Numbered from the stretch's first letter, positions 35,131 to 44,360 are shown. The stretch: 48,637 nucleotides of DNA from Gammaproteobacteria bacterium (GCA_013289615.1 JABCZO010000030.1:1-48637); one strand, 5' to 3'. The notes: generated from the letters alone by a model not told the origin. A program made the numbers and translations.

Positions 35131-37793
35131 CGCAATACGCCCTCGGCGTAGGTGTCGGGCGCGTAATTGACGAAGCGCGTGTACTGGCCCTGGAACGTCA
35201 GCAGGAAAGTTCCGGTCTCGCCGTTGCGGTGCTTCGCCAGATCGATTTCCGCCATGCCTTTTTTTGTAGTGTTTTTATCGTAGACCTCGTCGCGGTAGAT
35301 CAGCAGGATCATGTCAGCGTCCTGTTCCAAGCTCCCAGAGTTGTGAGTCGCCACACCATCTGCGAGCCAGTTGGCTGGGCCCGGAACAGTCAGGTCGTAA
35401 ACATCTTCTTCGCCGTCCGGCAACACGGCAGTCACGCGATCCCAGAATATATCGGTCTCACACGCCGCCTGAAGCGATTCGTCACCAAGCAAGTCGGCAT
35501 ATCTTCGTAAATAATTTCGTGACGGCGCGAAACGAACACGCGAATTTGCCATCGATGAGCCGCGCACACGGGCTAGCCGGCTGTCGCTCGCGACGAGCGA
35601 GTTGACCATAGCACGTGCTCGGTCGAGCATTTCGACCGGCAAAGTATCGACATTGGTGTTCTCGTTGGTTTCCATCAGATAGCGCTTCACTTGCATCATT
35701 GCGTCCAGGCGGGGCCCGTGGCCTCCAACCTCCATGACGAAGCGGCGCATCGAGGCGACACCACTGATGTAGACCGAATACATCGGACGTGTCCCCGCAC
35801 TCTCCACAGTGTAAATGCGCGCCACAACACCCAAGCGCAGCAGCAATGCGGCGACATCGAACGCGAGCCGGCGGCTGCAAGTCGAAAAGTGGATTTGCGG
35901 CGCGGGGTGCTTGCCCCTCTTGGACACCGTAATCGAGCCATCGGTAGCCCATAAGTGCCGCAATAGGCACGCGATCTGATCGTCAGCGAGAGTAAAGACC
36001 TCAGCCGGCAAATGCTTTTGATGTGAACGCTGGCCAAAAATTCCGAGCTGCTTCAGCCACGCGCCCACGCCGGCAGGATGCCAGCGATTGCCGTTGCCGC
36101 TGATGACCAGCTGATGCCAGGTGCCAGTCGGGCCTTCATGCCTGCTCACCGTGCTACCGAATGCTTCGGCGCACGTGCGCACCAGTGCGCTGTTCTCTTC
36201 ATCCATCGTCGTGTAACGCAGCGGTTGATGCACCGGGTAGCTGCCGTCGCCCACCAGATGTCCGAGCAGGATCAGCCAGTGCTCAGGCCAACGCTTGGGT
36301 TGCGCAGGAGCCGGAAGTCGTCGAGCCAGCGCCAGCCTGTCGCCCGTCGCAAGTTTGCCCACCGCCGTCCAGCCGGCCCCGGCGAGCAGGAGGTGTTCCG
36401 CCGTCGCCCGGATACTGCGGCCGCTGGCAAGCGCGACGCGAAACACCGGCTTACGGCCGACATGCCAGACCTTGTCGGCCCGCGCGGCATGCAGCCGATG
36501 CGTCTCATCGAACGACCACACTTCCGGCGCCGTGCCGACCAGTTCGCGGATCGGCGTACGCCTGCCGTCGGTAAGGCACACCAGCGTATCGCCGGTCACG
36601 CACTCACGCAGATCCGACATCACCGGCTTCTTCTCGTTGCGCTGCTCGACCGCGCGATTGAGCTGCGACAGCGCAATTACCGGCACCGCCAGCTCCTTCG
36701 CCAGCGATTTCAGTCCGCGCGAGATCTCCGCGATCTCGGTGGCGCGGTTCTCCTTCGTGCCCGGTACCTGCATGAGTTGCAGATAATCCACGACCACCAG
36801 GTCGAGCCCGTGCTCGCGCTTCAGGCGCCGGGCGCGCGCACGCAGATCCGTCGGCGTCAGCGCCGGCGATTCGTCGATGAAAATTCTCGCATCGGACAGC
36901 TGGCTGGTGGCCGAGTTGATGCGCACCCAGTCGTCGTCGGATATGCGGCCGCTGCGGATGCTGTTGAGCGGCACGTGCCCGATGGACGCCAGCATGCGCG
37001 TCACCAGCTGCTCGGCCGGCATTTCCATGCTGAAGATGGCGACCGAGGCTTTGCTGTCCGGACTGACGGCGGCGTATTCGGCCATATTGACCGCCAGCGT
37101 AGTCTTGCCCATCGAGGGGCGCCCGGCGACGATGACCAGGTCACCGGGCCGCAGGCCGCCGGTCTTGTTGTCGAAATCCGTGAATCCGGTCGCCAGCCCG
37201 CGCAGCTTGTCCGGATGGCTGTGCCACTCGTCGATCTTGTCGATCAGCGCCGGCAACAACGCCTTCACGCGCACCGCACCCGCGCCGGTGCGGATGCCCT
37301 GTTCGGCGATCTCGAACACCAGGCCCTCGGCACGATCGACCAGATCGCGCGCCGACGAGCCGTCATCGTTGAACACCGAGGAGGCAATCTCGCGCCCGGC
37401 TTCGATCAGTCGTCGCAGCAGCGCGCGCTCGCGCACGATCTGTGCATAGCTGCGGGCATTGGCGGCGGTCGGTGTATCACCCGCGAGCGTACCGAGGTAG
37501 GCCAGTCCCCCGGCATCGGTGAGCCGGCCACGACGCTCGAGCTGTTCGGAGACCGTCACCACGTCGGCCGGGCGGCCGGCGGCGACCAGTTCCCCGAGTG
37601 CCTCGTAGATCAGCCGATGGTCGGGGCGATAAAAATCTTCGGTGGTGACGATGTCGGCGACCTGGTCCCAGGCCGTCTTGTCGATCAGCAGCGCGCCGAG
37701 TACCGATTGCTCGGCTTCGAGCGAATGCGGAGGAACCAGCCCTTCGGCGCCCGCGCTGCCGCCGTCGCGACGTGAGCGCAGAGGAGTACTCAC
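35127..37793 (-). CDS. dnaB: replicative DNA helicase DnaB with intein
   Basis: 888 codons; about 467 residues after intein removal, the normal DnaB length. N-terminal domain 18-125 (PPHSLEAEQSVLGALL). RecA-like helicase domain with Walker A AGRPSMGKT at 223-231 and Walker B VVVDYLQL at about 333-340. The conserved SDLRE is interrupted after E397 by a 421-residue intein. The host resumes at S819 with SGSLEQDADMI and ends KHRNGETG...FQGQYTRF. The hexamer unwinds the chromosome ahead of the fork, so splicing must be efficient. It starts 19 bases after rplI; the stop overlaps the alr start. Confidence 0.98.
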   Translation of the reverse strand: MSTPLRSRRDGGSAGAEGLVPPHSLEAEQSVLGALLIDKTAWDQVADIVTTEDFYRPDHRLIYEALGELVAAGRPADVVTVSEQLERRGRLTDAGGLAYLGTLAGDTPTAANARSYAQIVRERALLRRLIEAGREIASSVFNDDGSSARDLVDRAEGLVFEIAEQGIRTGAGAVRVKALLPALIDKIDEWHSHPDKLRGLATGFTDFDNKTGGLRPGDLVIVAGRPSMGKTTLAVNMAEYAAVSPDSKASVAIFSMEMPAEQLVTRMLASIGHVPLNSIRSGRISDDDWVRINSATSQLSDARIFIDESPALTPTDLRARARRLKREHGLDLVVVDYLQLMQVPGTKENRATEIAEISRGLKSLAKELAVPVIALSQLNRAVEQRNEKKPVMSDLRECVTGDTLVCLTDGRRTPIRELVGTAPEVWSFDETHRLHAARADKVWHVGRKPVFRVALASGRSIRATAEHLLLAGAGWTAVGKLATGDRLALARRLPAPAQPKRWPEHWLILLGHLVGDGSYPVHQPLRYTTMDEENSALVRTCAEAFGSTVSRHEGPTGTWHQLVISGNGNRWHPAGVGAWLKQLGIFGQRSHQKHLPAEVFTLADDQIACLLRHLWATDGSITVSKRGKHPAPQIHFSTCSRRLAFDVAALLLRLGVVARIYTVESAGTRPMYSVYISGVASMRRFVMEVGGHGPRLDAMMQVKRYLMETNENTNVDTLPVEMLDRARAMVNSLVASDSRLARVRGSSMANSRVRFAPSRNYLRRYADLLGDESLQAACETDIFWDRVTAVLPDGEEDVYDLTVPGPANWLADGVATHNSGSLEQDADMILLIYRDEVYDKNTTKKGMAEIDLAKHRNGETGTFLLTFQGQYTRFVNYAPDTYAEGVLR
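35340..36602 (-). other. DnaB intein with LAGLIDADG homing endonuclease
   Basis: Residues 398-818 of the precursor. Block A starts with nucleophile Cys398 (CVTGDTLVCLTDGR). Block B has RSIRATAEHLLL with T464 and H467. Two LAGLIDADG-type motifs, ILLGHLVGDGS at about 508-518 and LLRHLWATDGS at about 610-620, both keep the Asp. Block F is YDLTVPGPANWLADG and block G is VATHN (H817, N818). The +1 residue is Ser819. All chemistry needed for splicing seems intact. By eye the endonuclease part is richer in A/T and in rare-looking codons than the host gene. Confidence 0.97.
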
Positions 37794-37812
37794 GCGCCCG
37801 CGCCCGCCGGCC

Positions 37813-38268
37813 TCAGCCCGCTTCTTCCGCGACGATGATGACCGGAAGCTCGACTTCGACGTCGGCGTGCAGGTGCAGCGTCACGGCGTGCTCGCCCACG
37901 GCGCGCAGCGGGCCGCCCGGCAGACGCACTTCGCTGCGCGCCAGCGAGTGGCCAGCGGCGCTGGCCGCCTCGGCGATATCGGCCGTGCCGACCGAACCGA
38001 ACAGTTTTCCTTCCGATCCGGCCTTGGCAATGATGCTGAGCTTGAAATCCTTGATGGCGGCGGCGCGCTGCTGGGCGCGATGCAGCTCGGCGTTGGCGGC
38101 ACTCTCGAGCTCGGCCCGACGCGCATCAAAGCGCGCGACGTTCTCGGCCGTTGCCAGCGTCGCCTTGCCCTTGGGCAACAGGAAATTGCGGCCATAGCCG
38201 GACTTCACTTTGACGCGATCACCGATGTTGCCGAGGTTGGCTACTTTCTGCAGCAGGATGAGTTCCAT
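37813..38268 (-). CDS. rplI: 50S ribosomal protein L9
   Basis: 151 residues. [20 protein letters not shown] then [16 protein letters not shown] marks the N-terminal L9 domain; the C-terminal rRNA-binding domain starts at about 80 ([13 protein letters not shown]). The ATG at 38268 gives the exact family start; the longer frame is a shadow. Third gene of rpsF-rpsR-rplI-dnaB. Confidence 0.98.
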   Translation of the reverse strand: MELILLQKVANLGNIGDRVKVKSGYGRNFLLPKGKATLATAENVARFDARRAELESAANAELHRAQQRAAAIKDFKLSIIAKAGSEGKLFGSVGTADIAEAASAAGHSLARSEVRLPGGPLRAVGEHAVTLHLHADVEVELPVIIVAEEAG

Positions 38269-38278
38269 GGCGGCACCC

Positions 38279-38518
38279 TCAGTGCTGATCGGTGTACGGC
38301 AGCAGCGCCAGGAAGCGCGCACGCTTGATGGCGGTCGCCAGCTGGCGCTGGAAGAAGCTCTTGGTGCCGGTGATGCGGCTCGGCACGATCTTGCCGGTCT
38401 CGGTCACGTAGTTCTTCAACGTCGCCAGATCCTTGTAGTCGATCGAGGTGACGCCGTCGGCAGTGAAACGACAGAACTTCTTGCGGCGCGTAAAGCGGGA
38501 AACTCTGGGTTCGGCCAT
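38279..38518 (-). CDS. rpsR: 30S ribosomal protein S18
   Basis: 79 residues. [35 protein letters not shown] and [19 protein letters not shown] identify bS18. The start is ATG 38518 (MAEPRVSRF); a GTG immediately before it (38521) overlaps the rpsF stop in GTGATG. S18 binds S6 on the 30S platform. Confidence 0.98.
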   Translation of the reverse strand: MAEPRVSRFTRRKKFCRFTADGVTSIDYKDLATLKNYVTETGKIVPSRITGTKSFFQRQLATAIKRARFLALLPYTDQH

Positions 38519-38904
38519 CACGCACCCATCACAGCAGGTTCATCGTCCATCTCATCGTCGCGCTCGCGGCGTAGCTCGCCCTCTTCCTCGGCCTTGGCCA
38601 TCGGCGAGGGCTCGGTCAGCGCGGTCTCGACGTTGGTCACCAGGTGGCGCAGCACCGCGTCGCTGAATCGGAAAGCGCCGATCAGCTCGGCGAGCGTCTT
38701 CTGGTCGCACTCGATGTTGAGCAGCACGTAGTGCGCCTTGTGGACCTTGGCGATCGGGTAGGCGAGCTGGCGCCGGCCCCAGTCTTCGAGCCGATGCACC
38801 TTGCCGCTGCCGGCGGCGATCATGCCCTGGTAGCGCTCGATCATCGCCGGAACCTGCTCGCTCTGGTCCGGGTGGACCAGAAATACGATTTCATAATGCC
38901 TCAT
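38518..38904 (-). CDS. rpsF: 30S ribosomal protein S6
   Basis: 128 residues. [19 protein letters not shown], and [20 protein letters not shown] identify bS6. It has an acidic tail of about 30 residues (Glu/Asp-rich), as is common in gammaproteobacterial S6. GAGGAGG lies just before the ATG. First gene of the operon, with a leader hairpin and promoter upstream. Confidence 0.98.
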   Translation of the reverse strand: MRHYEIVFLVHPDQSEQVPAMIERYQGMIAAGSGKVHRLEDWGRRQLAYPIAKVHKAHYVLLNIECDQKTLAELIGAFRFSDAVLRHLVTNVETALTEPSPMAKAEEEGELRRERDDEMDDEPAVMGA

Positions 38905-38970
38905 GTATCCTCCTCACGGGGTAATGCCGCCCACCCGAGGCTTGCAAAAGGAGCAGTGCGGCAAGGAGAG

Positions 38971-39000
38971 CCGGCAGACTAACAGCAATGCAGTCGCCGG
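38971..39000 (-). promoter_or_regulatory. hairpin in the rpsF leader, candidate S6:S18 autoregulatory site
   Basis: In the leader RNA, CCGGC pairs with GCCGG and, inside, GACT pairs with AGTC, with a single-base bulge and an 11-base loop. It lies about 67 bases before the rpsF start. S6:S18 autoregulation through rpsF leader hairpins is known in many bacteria. That this hairpin is the site is inferred from position and shape. Confidence 0.5.
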
Positions 39001-39020
39001 GTAGTCGAAAAAGGCGCGCA

Positions 39021-39049
39021 AGGATACAAAAAGCCGCCCAACGACGCAA
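39021..39049 (-). promoter_or_regulatory. promoter of the rpsF-rpsR-rplI-dnaB operon
   Basis: TTGCGT (39049-39044), 17-base spacer, TATCCT (39026-39021) on the minus strand. Transcription would begin near 39014, giving a leader of about 110 bases that contains the hairpin. Confidence 0.6.
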
Positions 39050-39085
39050 CGGCACGACCTTGAGCGCGCTTATCGGGAGAATTTA

Positions 39086-39712
39086 ATGACATTCGCACAC
39101 TGGCTGGCCTTTGCCGCCGCCTCGGGCGTCCTGCTGGCCATTCCAGGCCCCACGGTCCTGCTGGTGATCTCCTACGCCCTCGGTCACGGCCGCAAGCCCG
39201 CCGCCGCCATCGTGGCAGGCGTTGCGCTGGGCGATGTGACGGCAATGACCGCCTCGATGGTGGGCTTAGGTGCGCTGCTGGCCACGTCCGCGATGCTGTT
39301 CACGCTGCTGCGCTTGCTGGGCGCTGTCTACCTGATCTACCTCGGCGTCAAGCTGTGGCGCGCCCCGGTCGATGCTGCCGAGGCGCTGCAGGCGCCGCCG
39401 ATCAAGCCGCTGCGCATGCTGTGTCACGCCTACGCGGTGACCGCACTGAACCCGAAAGGCATCATTTTCTTCGTGGCGTTCGTACCGCAGTTCCTGGTCG
39501 CCGGCCAGCCGTTCTGGCCCCAGGTGCTGGTGCTGGAAACGACCTTTGTCACGCTCGCCATCGTGAATTCGGCGCTGTATTCGCTGCTGGCTTCGGCAGC
39601 ACGCCAGCGGCTGCGCCAGCCACGCGTGCAGCGGGCCGTGAACCGAACCGGCGGCTCGATACTGGTTGGGGCGGGGATCTTCGCCGCCGTGTGGCGGCGG
39701 GCGAGCGCCTGA
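39086..39712 (+). CDS. LysE/RhtB-family amino-acid exporter
   Basis: 208 residues with about six membrane helices. The N-terminal AIPGPTVLLVISYALGHGRK and the following GVALGDVTAM are the family signature, and ALNPKGIIFFVAFVPQF is the typical central motif. These proteins export homoserine, threonine, lysine or related compounds; the substrate here is unknown. It sits in the opposite orientation between rlmB and rpsF, which are adjacent in many gammaproteobacteria, so it is probably an insertion into that block. GGGAGA precedes the ATG. Confidence 0.9.
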   Translation: MTFAHWLAFAAASGVLLAIPGPTVLLVISYALGHGRKPAAAIVAGVALGDVTAMTASMVGLGALLATSAMLFTLLRLLGAVYLIYLGVKLWRAPVDAAEALQAPPIKPLRMLCHAYAVTALNPKGIIFFVAFVPQFLVAGQPFWPQVLVLETTFVTLAIVNSALYSLLASAARQRLRQPRVQRAVNRTGGSILVGAGIFAAVWRRASA

Positions 39713-39751
39713 GCCGTCGCGTCGAACCGCAGTTGCTGCCTGGCCGCGACT

Positions 39752-40507
39752 TTAGCCGCGCGCCGCCCGCTGCCGTAGCGCCTCGTACAGCAGCATGCCG
39801 GTGGCCACCGAGACATTCAGGCTCTCGACCGTCCCCAGGCTCGGCAGTCGCGCCAGCCAGTCGCAATGGCGGCGGGTGAGCTGACGCAGGCCCGCGCCCT
39901 CCGCGCCCATGACCAGTACCCGGCCGCCGGTCAGATCGATCTCGTGTGCCGGCTGCGCGCCCGCAGCGTCGGCACCCACGATCCACAGTCCGGCACCCTT
40001 GAGCAGGCCGAGGGTGCGCGCCAGGTTGGTCACGGTGACCACCGGCGTGCTCTCGGCGGCGCCCGCCGCCACCTTGCGCGCGGTGGCATTGAGCGATGCC
40101 GCCCGGTCGCGCGGCACGATCAGTGCGAGCACGCCGCAGGCATCGGCGGTGCGCAGGCAGGCGCCCAGGTTGTGCGGATCCTGCACACCATCGAGCGCCA
40201 GCAGCAGCGCGTCCGGGGTCCGCGTGACCGCCTCAAGCAGATCGGCCTCGCTCCAGGGCGCCAGCGGCGCCACCTCGGCCACGACCCCCTGGTGCACCGC
40301 CGCCTGCCCGAGCCGCGCCTGCAACTGCTTCGCATCCACCCGCTCCAGCGCGCGACCGGCCGCGTGCGCCAGCCGCTCGATCTCATCGGCCCTGGCATCG
40401 TGACGGCCGTGCTGCAGGTACACGCACACCACGCGCTGCGGATCTCGCGCCAGCAGCGTGCGCACCGCATGCAGGCCGTAGACGACTTCAGTCCGCTGCG
40501 AGCTCAA
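39752..40507 (-). CDS. rlmB: 23S rRNA (guanosine-2'-O)-methyltransferase RlmB
   Basis: 251 residues, SpoU-type SPOUT methyltransferase acting on Gm2251 (E. coli numbering). It starts VVYGLHAVRTLLARD and shows the knot motifs LALDGVQDPHNLGACLRTAD, VLVMGAEGAGLRQL, and VESLNVSVATGMLLYEALR. The start is TTG 40507, 20 bases inside the rnr 3' end. AAGGA precedes it at a spacing of ten. No ATG or GTG is available before the conserved region. The rnr-rlmB order is standard. Confidence 0.95.
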   Translation of the reverse strand: MSSQRTEVVYGLHAVRTLLARDPQRVVCVYLQHGRHDARADEIERLAHAAGRALERVDAKQLQARLGQAAVHQGVVAEVAPLAPWSEADLLEAVTRTPDALLLALDGVQDPHNLGACLRTADACGVLALIVPRDRAASLNATARKVAAGAAESTPVVTVTNLARTLGLLKGAGLWIVGADAAGAQPAHEIDLTGGRVLVMGAEGAGLRQLTRRHCDWLARLPSLGTVESLNVSVATGMLLYEALRQRAARG

Positions 40508-42515
40508 GATCGATCAGTCCTTCCACCGGCTTCACCGCCGCGACGATCACCCGCAGCCGCACACCGGGGGCCAGGCGGCGTTTGCTGCGCTCGCCGATCC
40601 ACTGGCCGCCATCGCGCGCCATCTGATAATTGTCGTCGCGCATCGAGGCCAGCGGCAGCAGGCCGTCCACCCCGAGCGCCAGCAGCTGCACGAAGCAGCC
40701 GAATTCCATCACGGTAGTGATCAGGCCATCGAAGGTCTGCCCCACCCGATCGCGCAGATACACGCACTTCAAGAACGTGCCGACGTAGCGATCGGCTTCA
40801 TCGGAGCGCCGTTCGAGCCGCGACAGGTCCACGCCCAGCGCGGCCAGCTCCGGCGCGGCCGGCAACGACGCAGCATCCAGTAGTCCCAGCCGGGCGCGCA
40901 GCGCACGGTGAATCATCAGGTCCGGATAGCGCCGTATCGGCGACGTAAAATGCGCATAGTCCTTCAATGCCAGTCCGAAGTGCCCGATGTTCTCGGGCTG
41001 ATACAGCGCCTGCGCCATCGAGCGCACGATCAGCGATTCGACGAACGGCCGGCTCTCGGCATCGCGCACCCGCGGCGCGATCGCCGCCAGGTCGCTCGGT
41101 TTCACCGGCTCGGGTAGCTGCAGCTCGATGCCGAGCACCCGCAGCGTGCTGCGCAGCTGGGCGAGCTTCTTCTCATCCGGCGAGGCATGAACTCGAAACA
41201 GTGCCGGCTGGCGCTGGGTGCGCAGTTCCTGCGCGACTGCGACATTGGCCAGCACCATGCATTCTTCGATCAGCTTGTGGGCATCGTTACGCGAAATGAA
41301 TTCGATCGCGCGCACCCGCTCGCCGTTCTCGATCACGAATTCAGCCTCCGGCGCATCGAACTCGAGTGCGCCGCGCCGCCGGCGCGCCGCCTGCAGCGCG
41401 TGATAGACATCGACCAGCGGCAGCAGCGATTCCAGCACCGGCCCGAGCGCAGCGCGCGCTGCCGGCTGGCCGAGGAACAGCGCGTCATGCGCCTGGTCGT
41501 AGGTCAGGCGCGCCGCCGAGCGCATCACTGCCGGATAGAACTTGCTGTCCTCGAGCGCTCCGCGCCTGGAGATGCGCATCTCGGCCACCATGCACAACCG
41601 ATCCACCTGCGGTTCGAGCGAACACAGGTGGTTCGACAGCGCGGTCGGCAGCATCGGCAGCACGCGCGTCGGAAAATAAACCGACGTGCCGCGCGAGCGT
41701 GCCTCGGCATCCAGCGCGCTGCCGGGACGCACGTAGTGGCTGACATCGGCGATCGCCACCAGCAGCCGAAAGCCGCCGGCCTCGAGCCGTTCGGCGTACA
41801 CCGCGTCATCGAAATCCTTGGCATCCGCGCCATCGATCGTGACCAGCGGCAGCTGGCGCAGGTCGATCCGCTGCGCGGCCTCCTGCGCATCGACGTTCTT
41901 GCCCCAGTGCGCGGCCTCGCGCAGTGCGGCCGCCGGGAAGTCCACCGGCAACCCGAAGCGGGCGATCGCCGCCTCGGTGGCCAACTGCACCGGGCGCTCG
42001 GGATCGAGGCGCTGCTCGATGCGCGCCTCGCCCTGCTGAGTGTCGCTCGGATAACGCAGCACGCGCGCAATCACCCAGTCGCCGGCGCGCGCCGCCAGCG
42101 GGTTTTCGGTCACCGCGCACTGCAATCCCAGGCGCTGGTCGGCCGCGCGCACCGCCAGGCCGCGGTGGCCGGCCTCGAGCGTGCCCAGAAATGCCTGCAC
42201 GCCGCGCTCAACCACACCGAGCACCTGGCCGATATAGCGCCCCTGGCCGTCGCTGCGCACCTCGATGCGCACCCGATCGCCATGCATCAGGCCTTTCATT
42301 TCTGGCGGCGGCAGGAATACCGAGTCCAGCAGAGCATCGGTACGTACAAAGCCATAGCCGGCACGGTTGGCGCTCAGCAAGCCCTCCGCCTGCATCAGCG
42401 CAGCCTCGCCGCCGCCGGCCGCTTTGCCGGATCGGCGCGTGCGCAGGTGCGCCGGCGCGGCCGTCTTGCGCCGGCCGCCTGAGTTCGATGGCCGTTGCTT
42501 ACCGCTACGCCTCAA
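40488..42515 (-). CDS. rnr: ribonuclease R, short form
   Basis: 675 residues from TTG 42515, against 813 in E. coli. Cold-shock domains start almost at once (LLSANRAGYGFVRTD). The RNB catalytic centre DGADAKDFDDAVY keeps all four Asp, and FTSPIRRYPDLMIHRALR is present. The S1 domain (TFDGLITTVMEFGCFVQL) ends at LIDLELAAD. The N-terminal helix-turn-helix and the Lys-rich C-terminal tail of E. coli RNase R are missing; a basic stretch of about 40 residues replaces the former. A GGGGA site precedes the TTG. ATG 42560 is in frame but lacks a ribosome-binding site and abuts tRNA-Leu. Confidence 0.94.
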   Translation of the reverse strand: MRRSGKQRPSNSGGRRKTAAPAHLRTRRSGKAAGGGEAALMQAEGLLSANRAGYGFVRTDALLDSVFLPPPEMKGLMHGDRVRIEVRSDGQGRYIGQVLGVVERGVQAFLGTLEAGHRGLAVRAADQRLGLQCAVTENPLAARAGDWVIARVLRYPSDTQQGEARIEQRLDPERPVQLATEAAIARFGLPVDFPAAALREAAHWGKNVDAQEAAQRIDLRQLPLVTIDGADAKDFDDAVYAERLEAGGFRLLVAIADVSHYVRPGSALDAEARSRGTSVYFPTRVLPMLPTALSNHLCSLEPQVDRLCMVAEMRISRRGALEDSKFYPAVMRSAARLTYDQAHDALFLGQPAARAALGPVLESLLPLVDVYHALQAARRRRGALEFDAPEAEFVIENGERVRAIEFISRNDAHKLIEECMVLANVAVAQELRTQRQPALFRVHASPDEKKLAQLRSTLRVLGIELQLPEPVKPSDLAAIAPRVRDAESRPFVESLIVRSMAQALYQPENIGHFGLALKDYAHFTSPIRRYPDLMIHRALRARLGLLDAASLPAAPELAALGVDLSRLERRSDEADRYVGTFLKCVYLRDRVGQTFDGLITTVMEFGCFVQLLALGVDGLLPLASMRDDNYQMARDGGQWIGERSKRRLAPGVRLRVIVAAVKPVEGLIDLELAAD

Positions 42516-42544
42516 TTGACAGTCCCCGACCCCTTCCGTACATT
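42516..42544 (+). promoter_or_regulatory. strong promoter of tRNA-Leu
   Basis: Perfect TTGACA at 42516-42521, 17-base spacer, TACATT at 42539-42544, then a GC-rich stretch (GCGCCGCCC) typical of stable-RNA promoters under stringent control. The start site would be near 42551, ten bases before the tRNA. The -35 directly abuts the rnr start codon on the other strand. Confidence 0.75.
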
Positions 42545-42560
42545 GCGCCGCCCACCGCAT

Positions 42561-42645
<85 letters not shown>

Positions 42646-42726
42646 ATTAAATCAAAGGGTTGCATAAAGACATTATAGTATCGTTTGACACAAATTGCGA
42701 TTCAAAGTTTGCCCTGCCGGGCGTAT

Positions 42727-44181
42727 TCAGGAGCGTGCATTCGTCGTCGCCGGACGCATTCTCCACCACGCGCGCGAGCGCCAACGCAAAAATAGCGTGC
42801 TCCCGAGCACCATGATGTAGATCAGAACGGCCACCCAGCCGCCGATCGCACCCCAGCCCAGCTGCGGCAGGAACTGCACCCAGCCCTGCCCGGGCGCGAA
42901 GGTGAACGCATGGGCCATCGGCACGAACAGCAGCCACGACATCACGATCACCAGTGCCGCCGGCACCACCGCATCGCCGGCACCGCGCAGGCACATCGCG
43001 CTGCCGAGATTCACGCCATCGAAGAAGTGATATCCGGCGGCCACCCACAGCAGCTGTGTGCCGAGCGCGACCGCCGCGGCCGCATCGACATCGTGTGCGC
43101 CGGTGAACAGCGGCAGGATCGCGGGACCGGCGAGCGCCAGCAGCACGCCGATGCCCCCCATATAAGCCGCCGCCAGCAGGATCACACGCGAGCCGACACG
43201 AGTGGCCCAGGGCGTGTCGCCGGCGCCGATCGAGTGCCCGACCAGCGTGGTGCCGGCCATCGCGATACCGTAACCGGGCGTGTAGGCAACCGATGTCAGC
43301 ATCATTACCATCTGCGTCGCCGCGCCGGCGACGGTGCCCAGACGCACCTGCATCATCTGGAAGATGGCAAAGCCCAGCAGATCCGCTGCCGGCAGCAGTC
43401 CCATCGGAACGCCCAGCCGCAACTGCTGGCGCAGCAGGCCGGCGCGCGGCCGCCAGCTCTGGTGTGACAGGTACTTGAGACGAATATCAGGACGCAGAAA
43501 GATGGCCAGGGCCAGTACCAGCCCCAGCGCCTGCGCCCAGGTGGTCGCCCAGCCGGAACCGGCGATGCCCCAGCCGAGCCGGAAGATGAACAGCTGGTTC
43601 AACAGCGCGTTCGCCAACGCGGTCACACAGGTGACCAGCAGCGTCGCCCGCGGGCGTCCGATGCCGTTGAAGAAACCAAACATGGCCCATACCGCGGCGC
43701 CGAGGAAGGCGCCGCCGACGCGCGGGAACCAGAAGTCGCCGGCCAGGCGCGTAATCTCGGGATCGAAGCCCAGCGGCGCCAGCAGCACATGCCTCGCCGC
43801 GCCGACCGCGACGAACAGCGGCGCCGCGCACAGCGTGCCCCACAGTGCCGTCCACACCGCCTGCCCGGCGCGCTGGTAGTGCTGTGCACCCTGGGCCTGC
43901 GCCACCATGGTCTGGACCGCAGAGCCAATGCCGCCAAGGACGTACACCACCACCAGCACCAGCCATTGAACGGCGCCGACCGCCGCCAGCGCCTTGGTCG
44001 AGATTCTGCCGACGAACCACATGTCGGTCAGGTTGAGCACGATCTGCACCGCGCTGTTCGCCATCAATGGCAACGCCAGTGCCAGCACCGCCCGCTGGTC
44101 CACATGTGCACGTCCGCCGGCGTCCAGGCGACGGGCCGGCAGCCCGGCGGCGGCGCCGGCGGGTGGTATCACGACCTGCAT
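42727..44181 (-). CDS. MATE-family multidrug exporter
   Basis: 484 residues with about 12 membrane helices. It begins LALPLMANSAVQIVLNLTDM-WFVGRIST, and has AQAQGAQHYQRAGQAVW and, in the second half, VGHSIGAGDTPWA, the paired MATE repeats. These proteins exchange Na+ or H+ for cationic drugs or metabolites. The substrate is unknown. The ATG at 44181 is used; the first 30 residues before helix 1 are Ala/Gly/Pro-rich. It diverges from aldB. Confidence 0.92.
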   Translation of the reverse strand: MQVVIPPAGAAAGLPARRLDAGGRAHVDQRAVLALALPLMANSAVQIVLNLTDMWFVGRISTKALAAVGAVQWLVLVVVYVLGGIGSAVQTMVAQAQGAQHYQRAGQAVWTALWGTLCAAPLFVAVGAARHVLLAPLGFDPEITRLAGDFWFPRVGGAFLGAAVWAMFGFFNGIGRPRATLLVTCVTALANALLNQLFIFRLGWGIAGSGWATTWAQALGLVLALAIFLRPDIRLKYLSHQSWRPRAGLLRQQLRLGVPMGLLPAADLLGFAIFQMMQVRLGTVAGAATQMVMMLTSVAYTPGYGIAMAGTTLVGHSIGAGDTPWATRVGSRVILLAAAYMGGIGVLLALAGPAILPLFTGAHDVDAAAAVALGTQLLWVAAGYHFFDGVNLGSAMCLRGAGDAVVPAALVIVMSWLLFVPMAHAFTFAPGQGWVQFLPQLGWGAIGGWVAVLIYIMVLGSTLFLRWRSRAWWRMRPATTNARS

Positions 44182-44360
44182 AGGCGGATAATTGGGTGAA
44201 TCGGGCCCGGGGGGGTCAGCTCAGCGGGACTATCCACGCCAATGCGCGTCCGTCCCGGCTTTTGCGTATCACTCCTCGAGTGGCGCTGCCCCAGAAGGGC
44301 CAGCGCGAAACTGCCAGTCATGGCGCCCATGTAGATACCGACTCTTTGAGGAGAACTATT

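Noticed and set aside
35482..35970. Separate gene inside the intein on the minus strand in another frame
   Set aside because: It lies fully within the intact intein reading frame and has no recognisable domain.
36078..37775. Long plus-strand open frame opposite dnaB (565 codons)
   Set aside because: It is the antisense shadow of a high-GC gene; the translation is Arg/His/Gln-rich with no domain, while the minus strand encodes DnaB.
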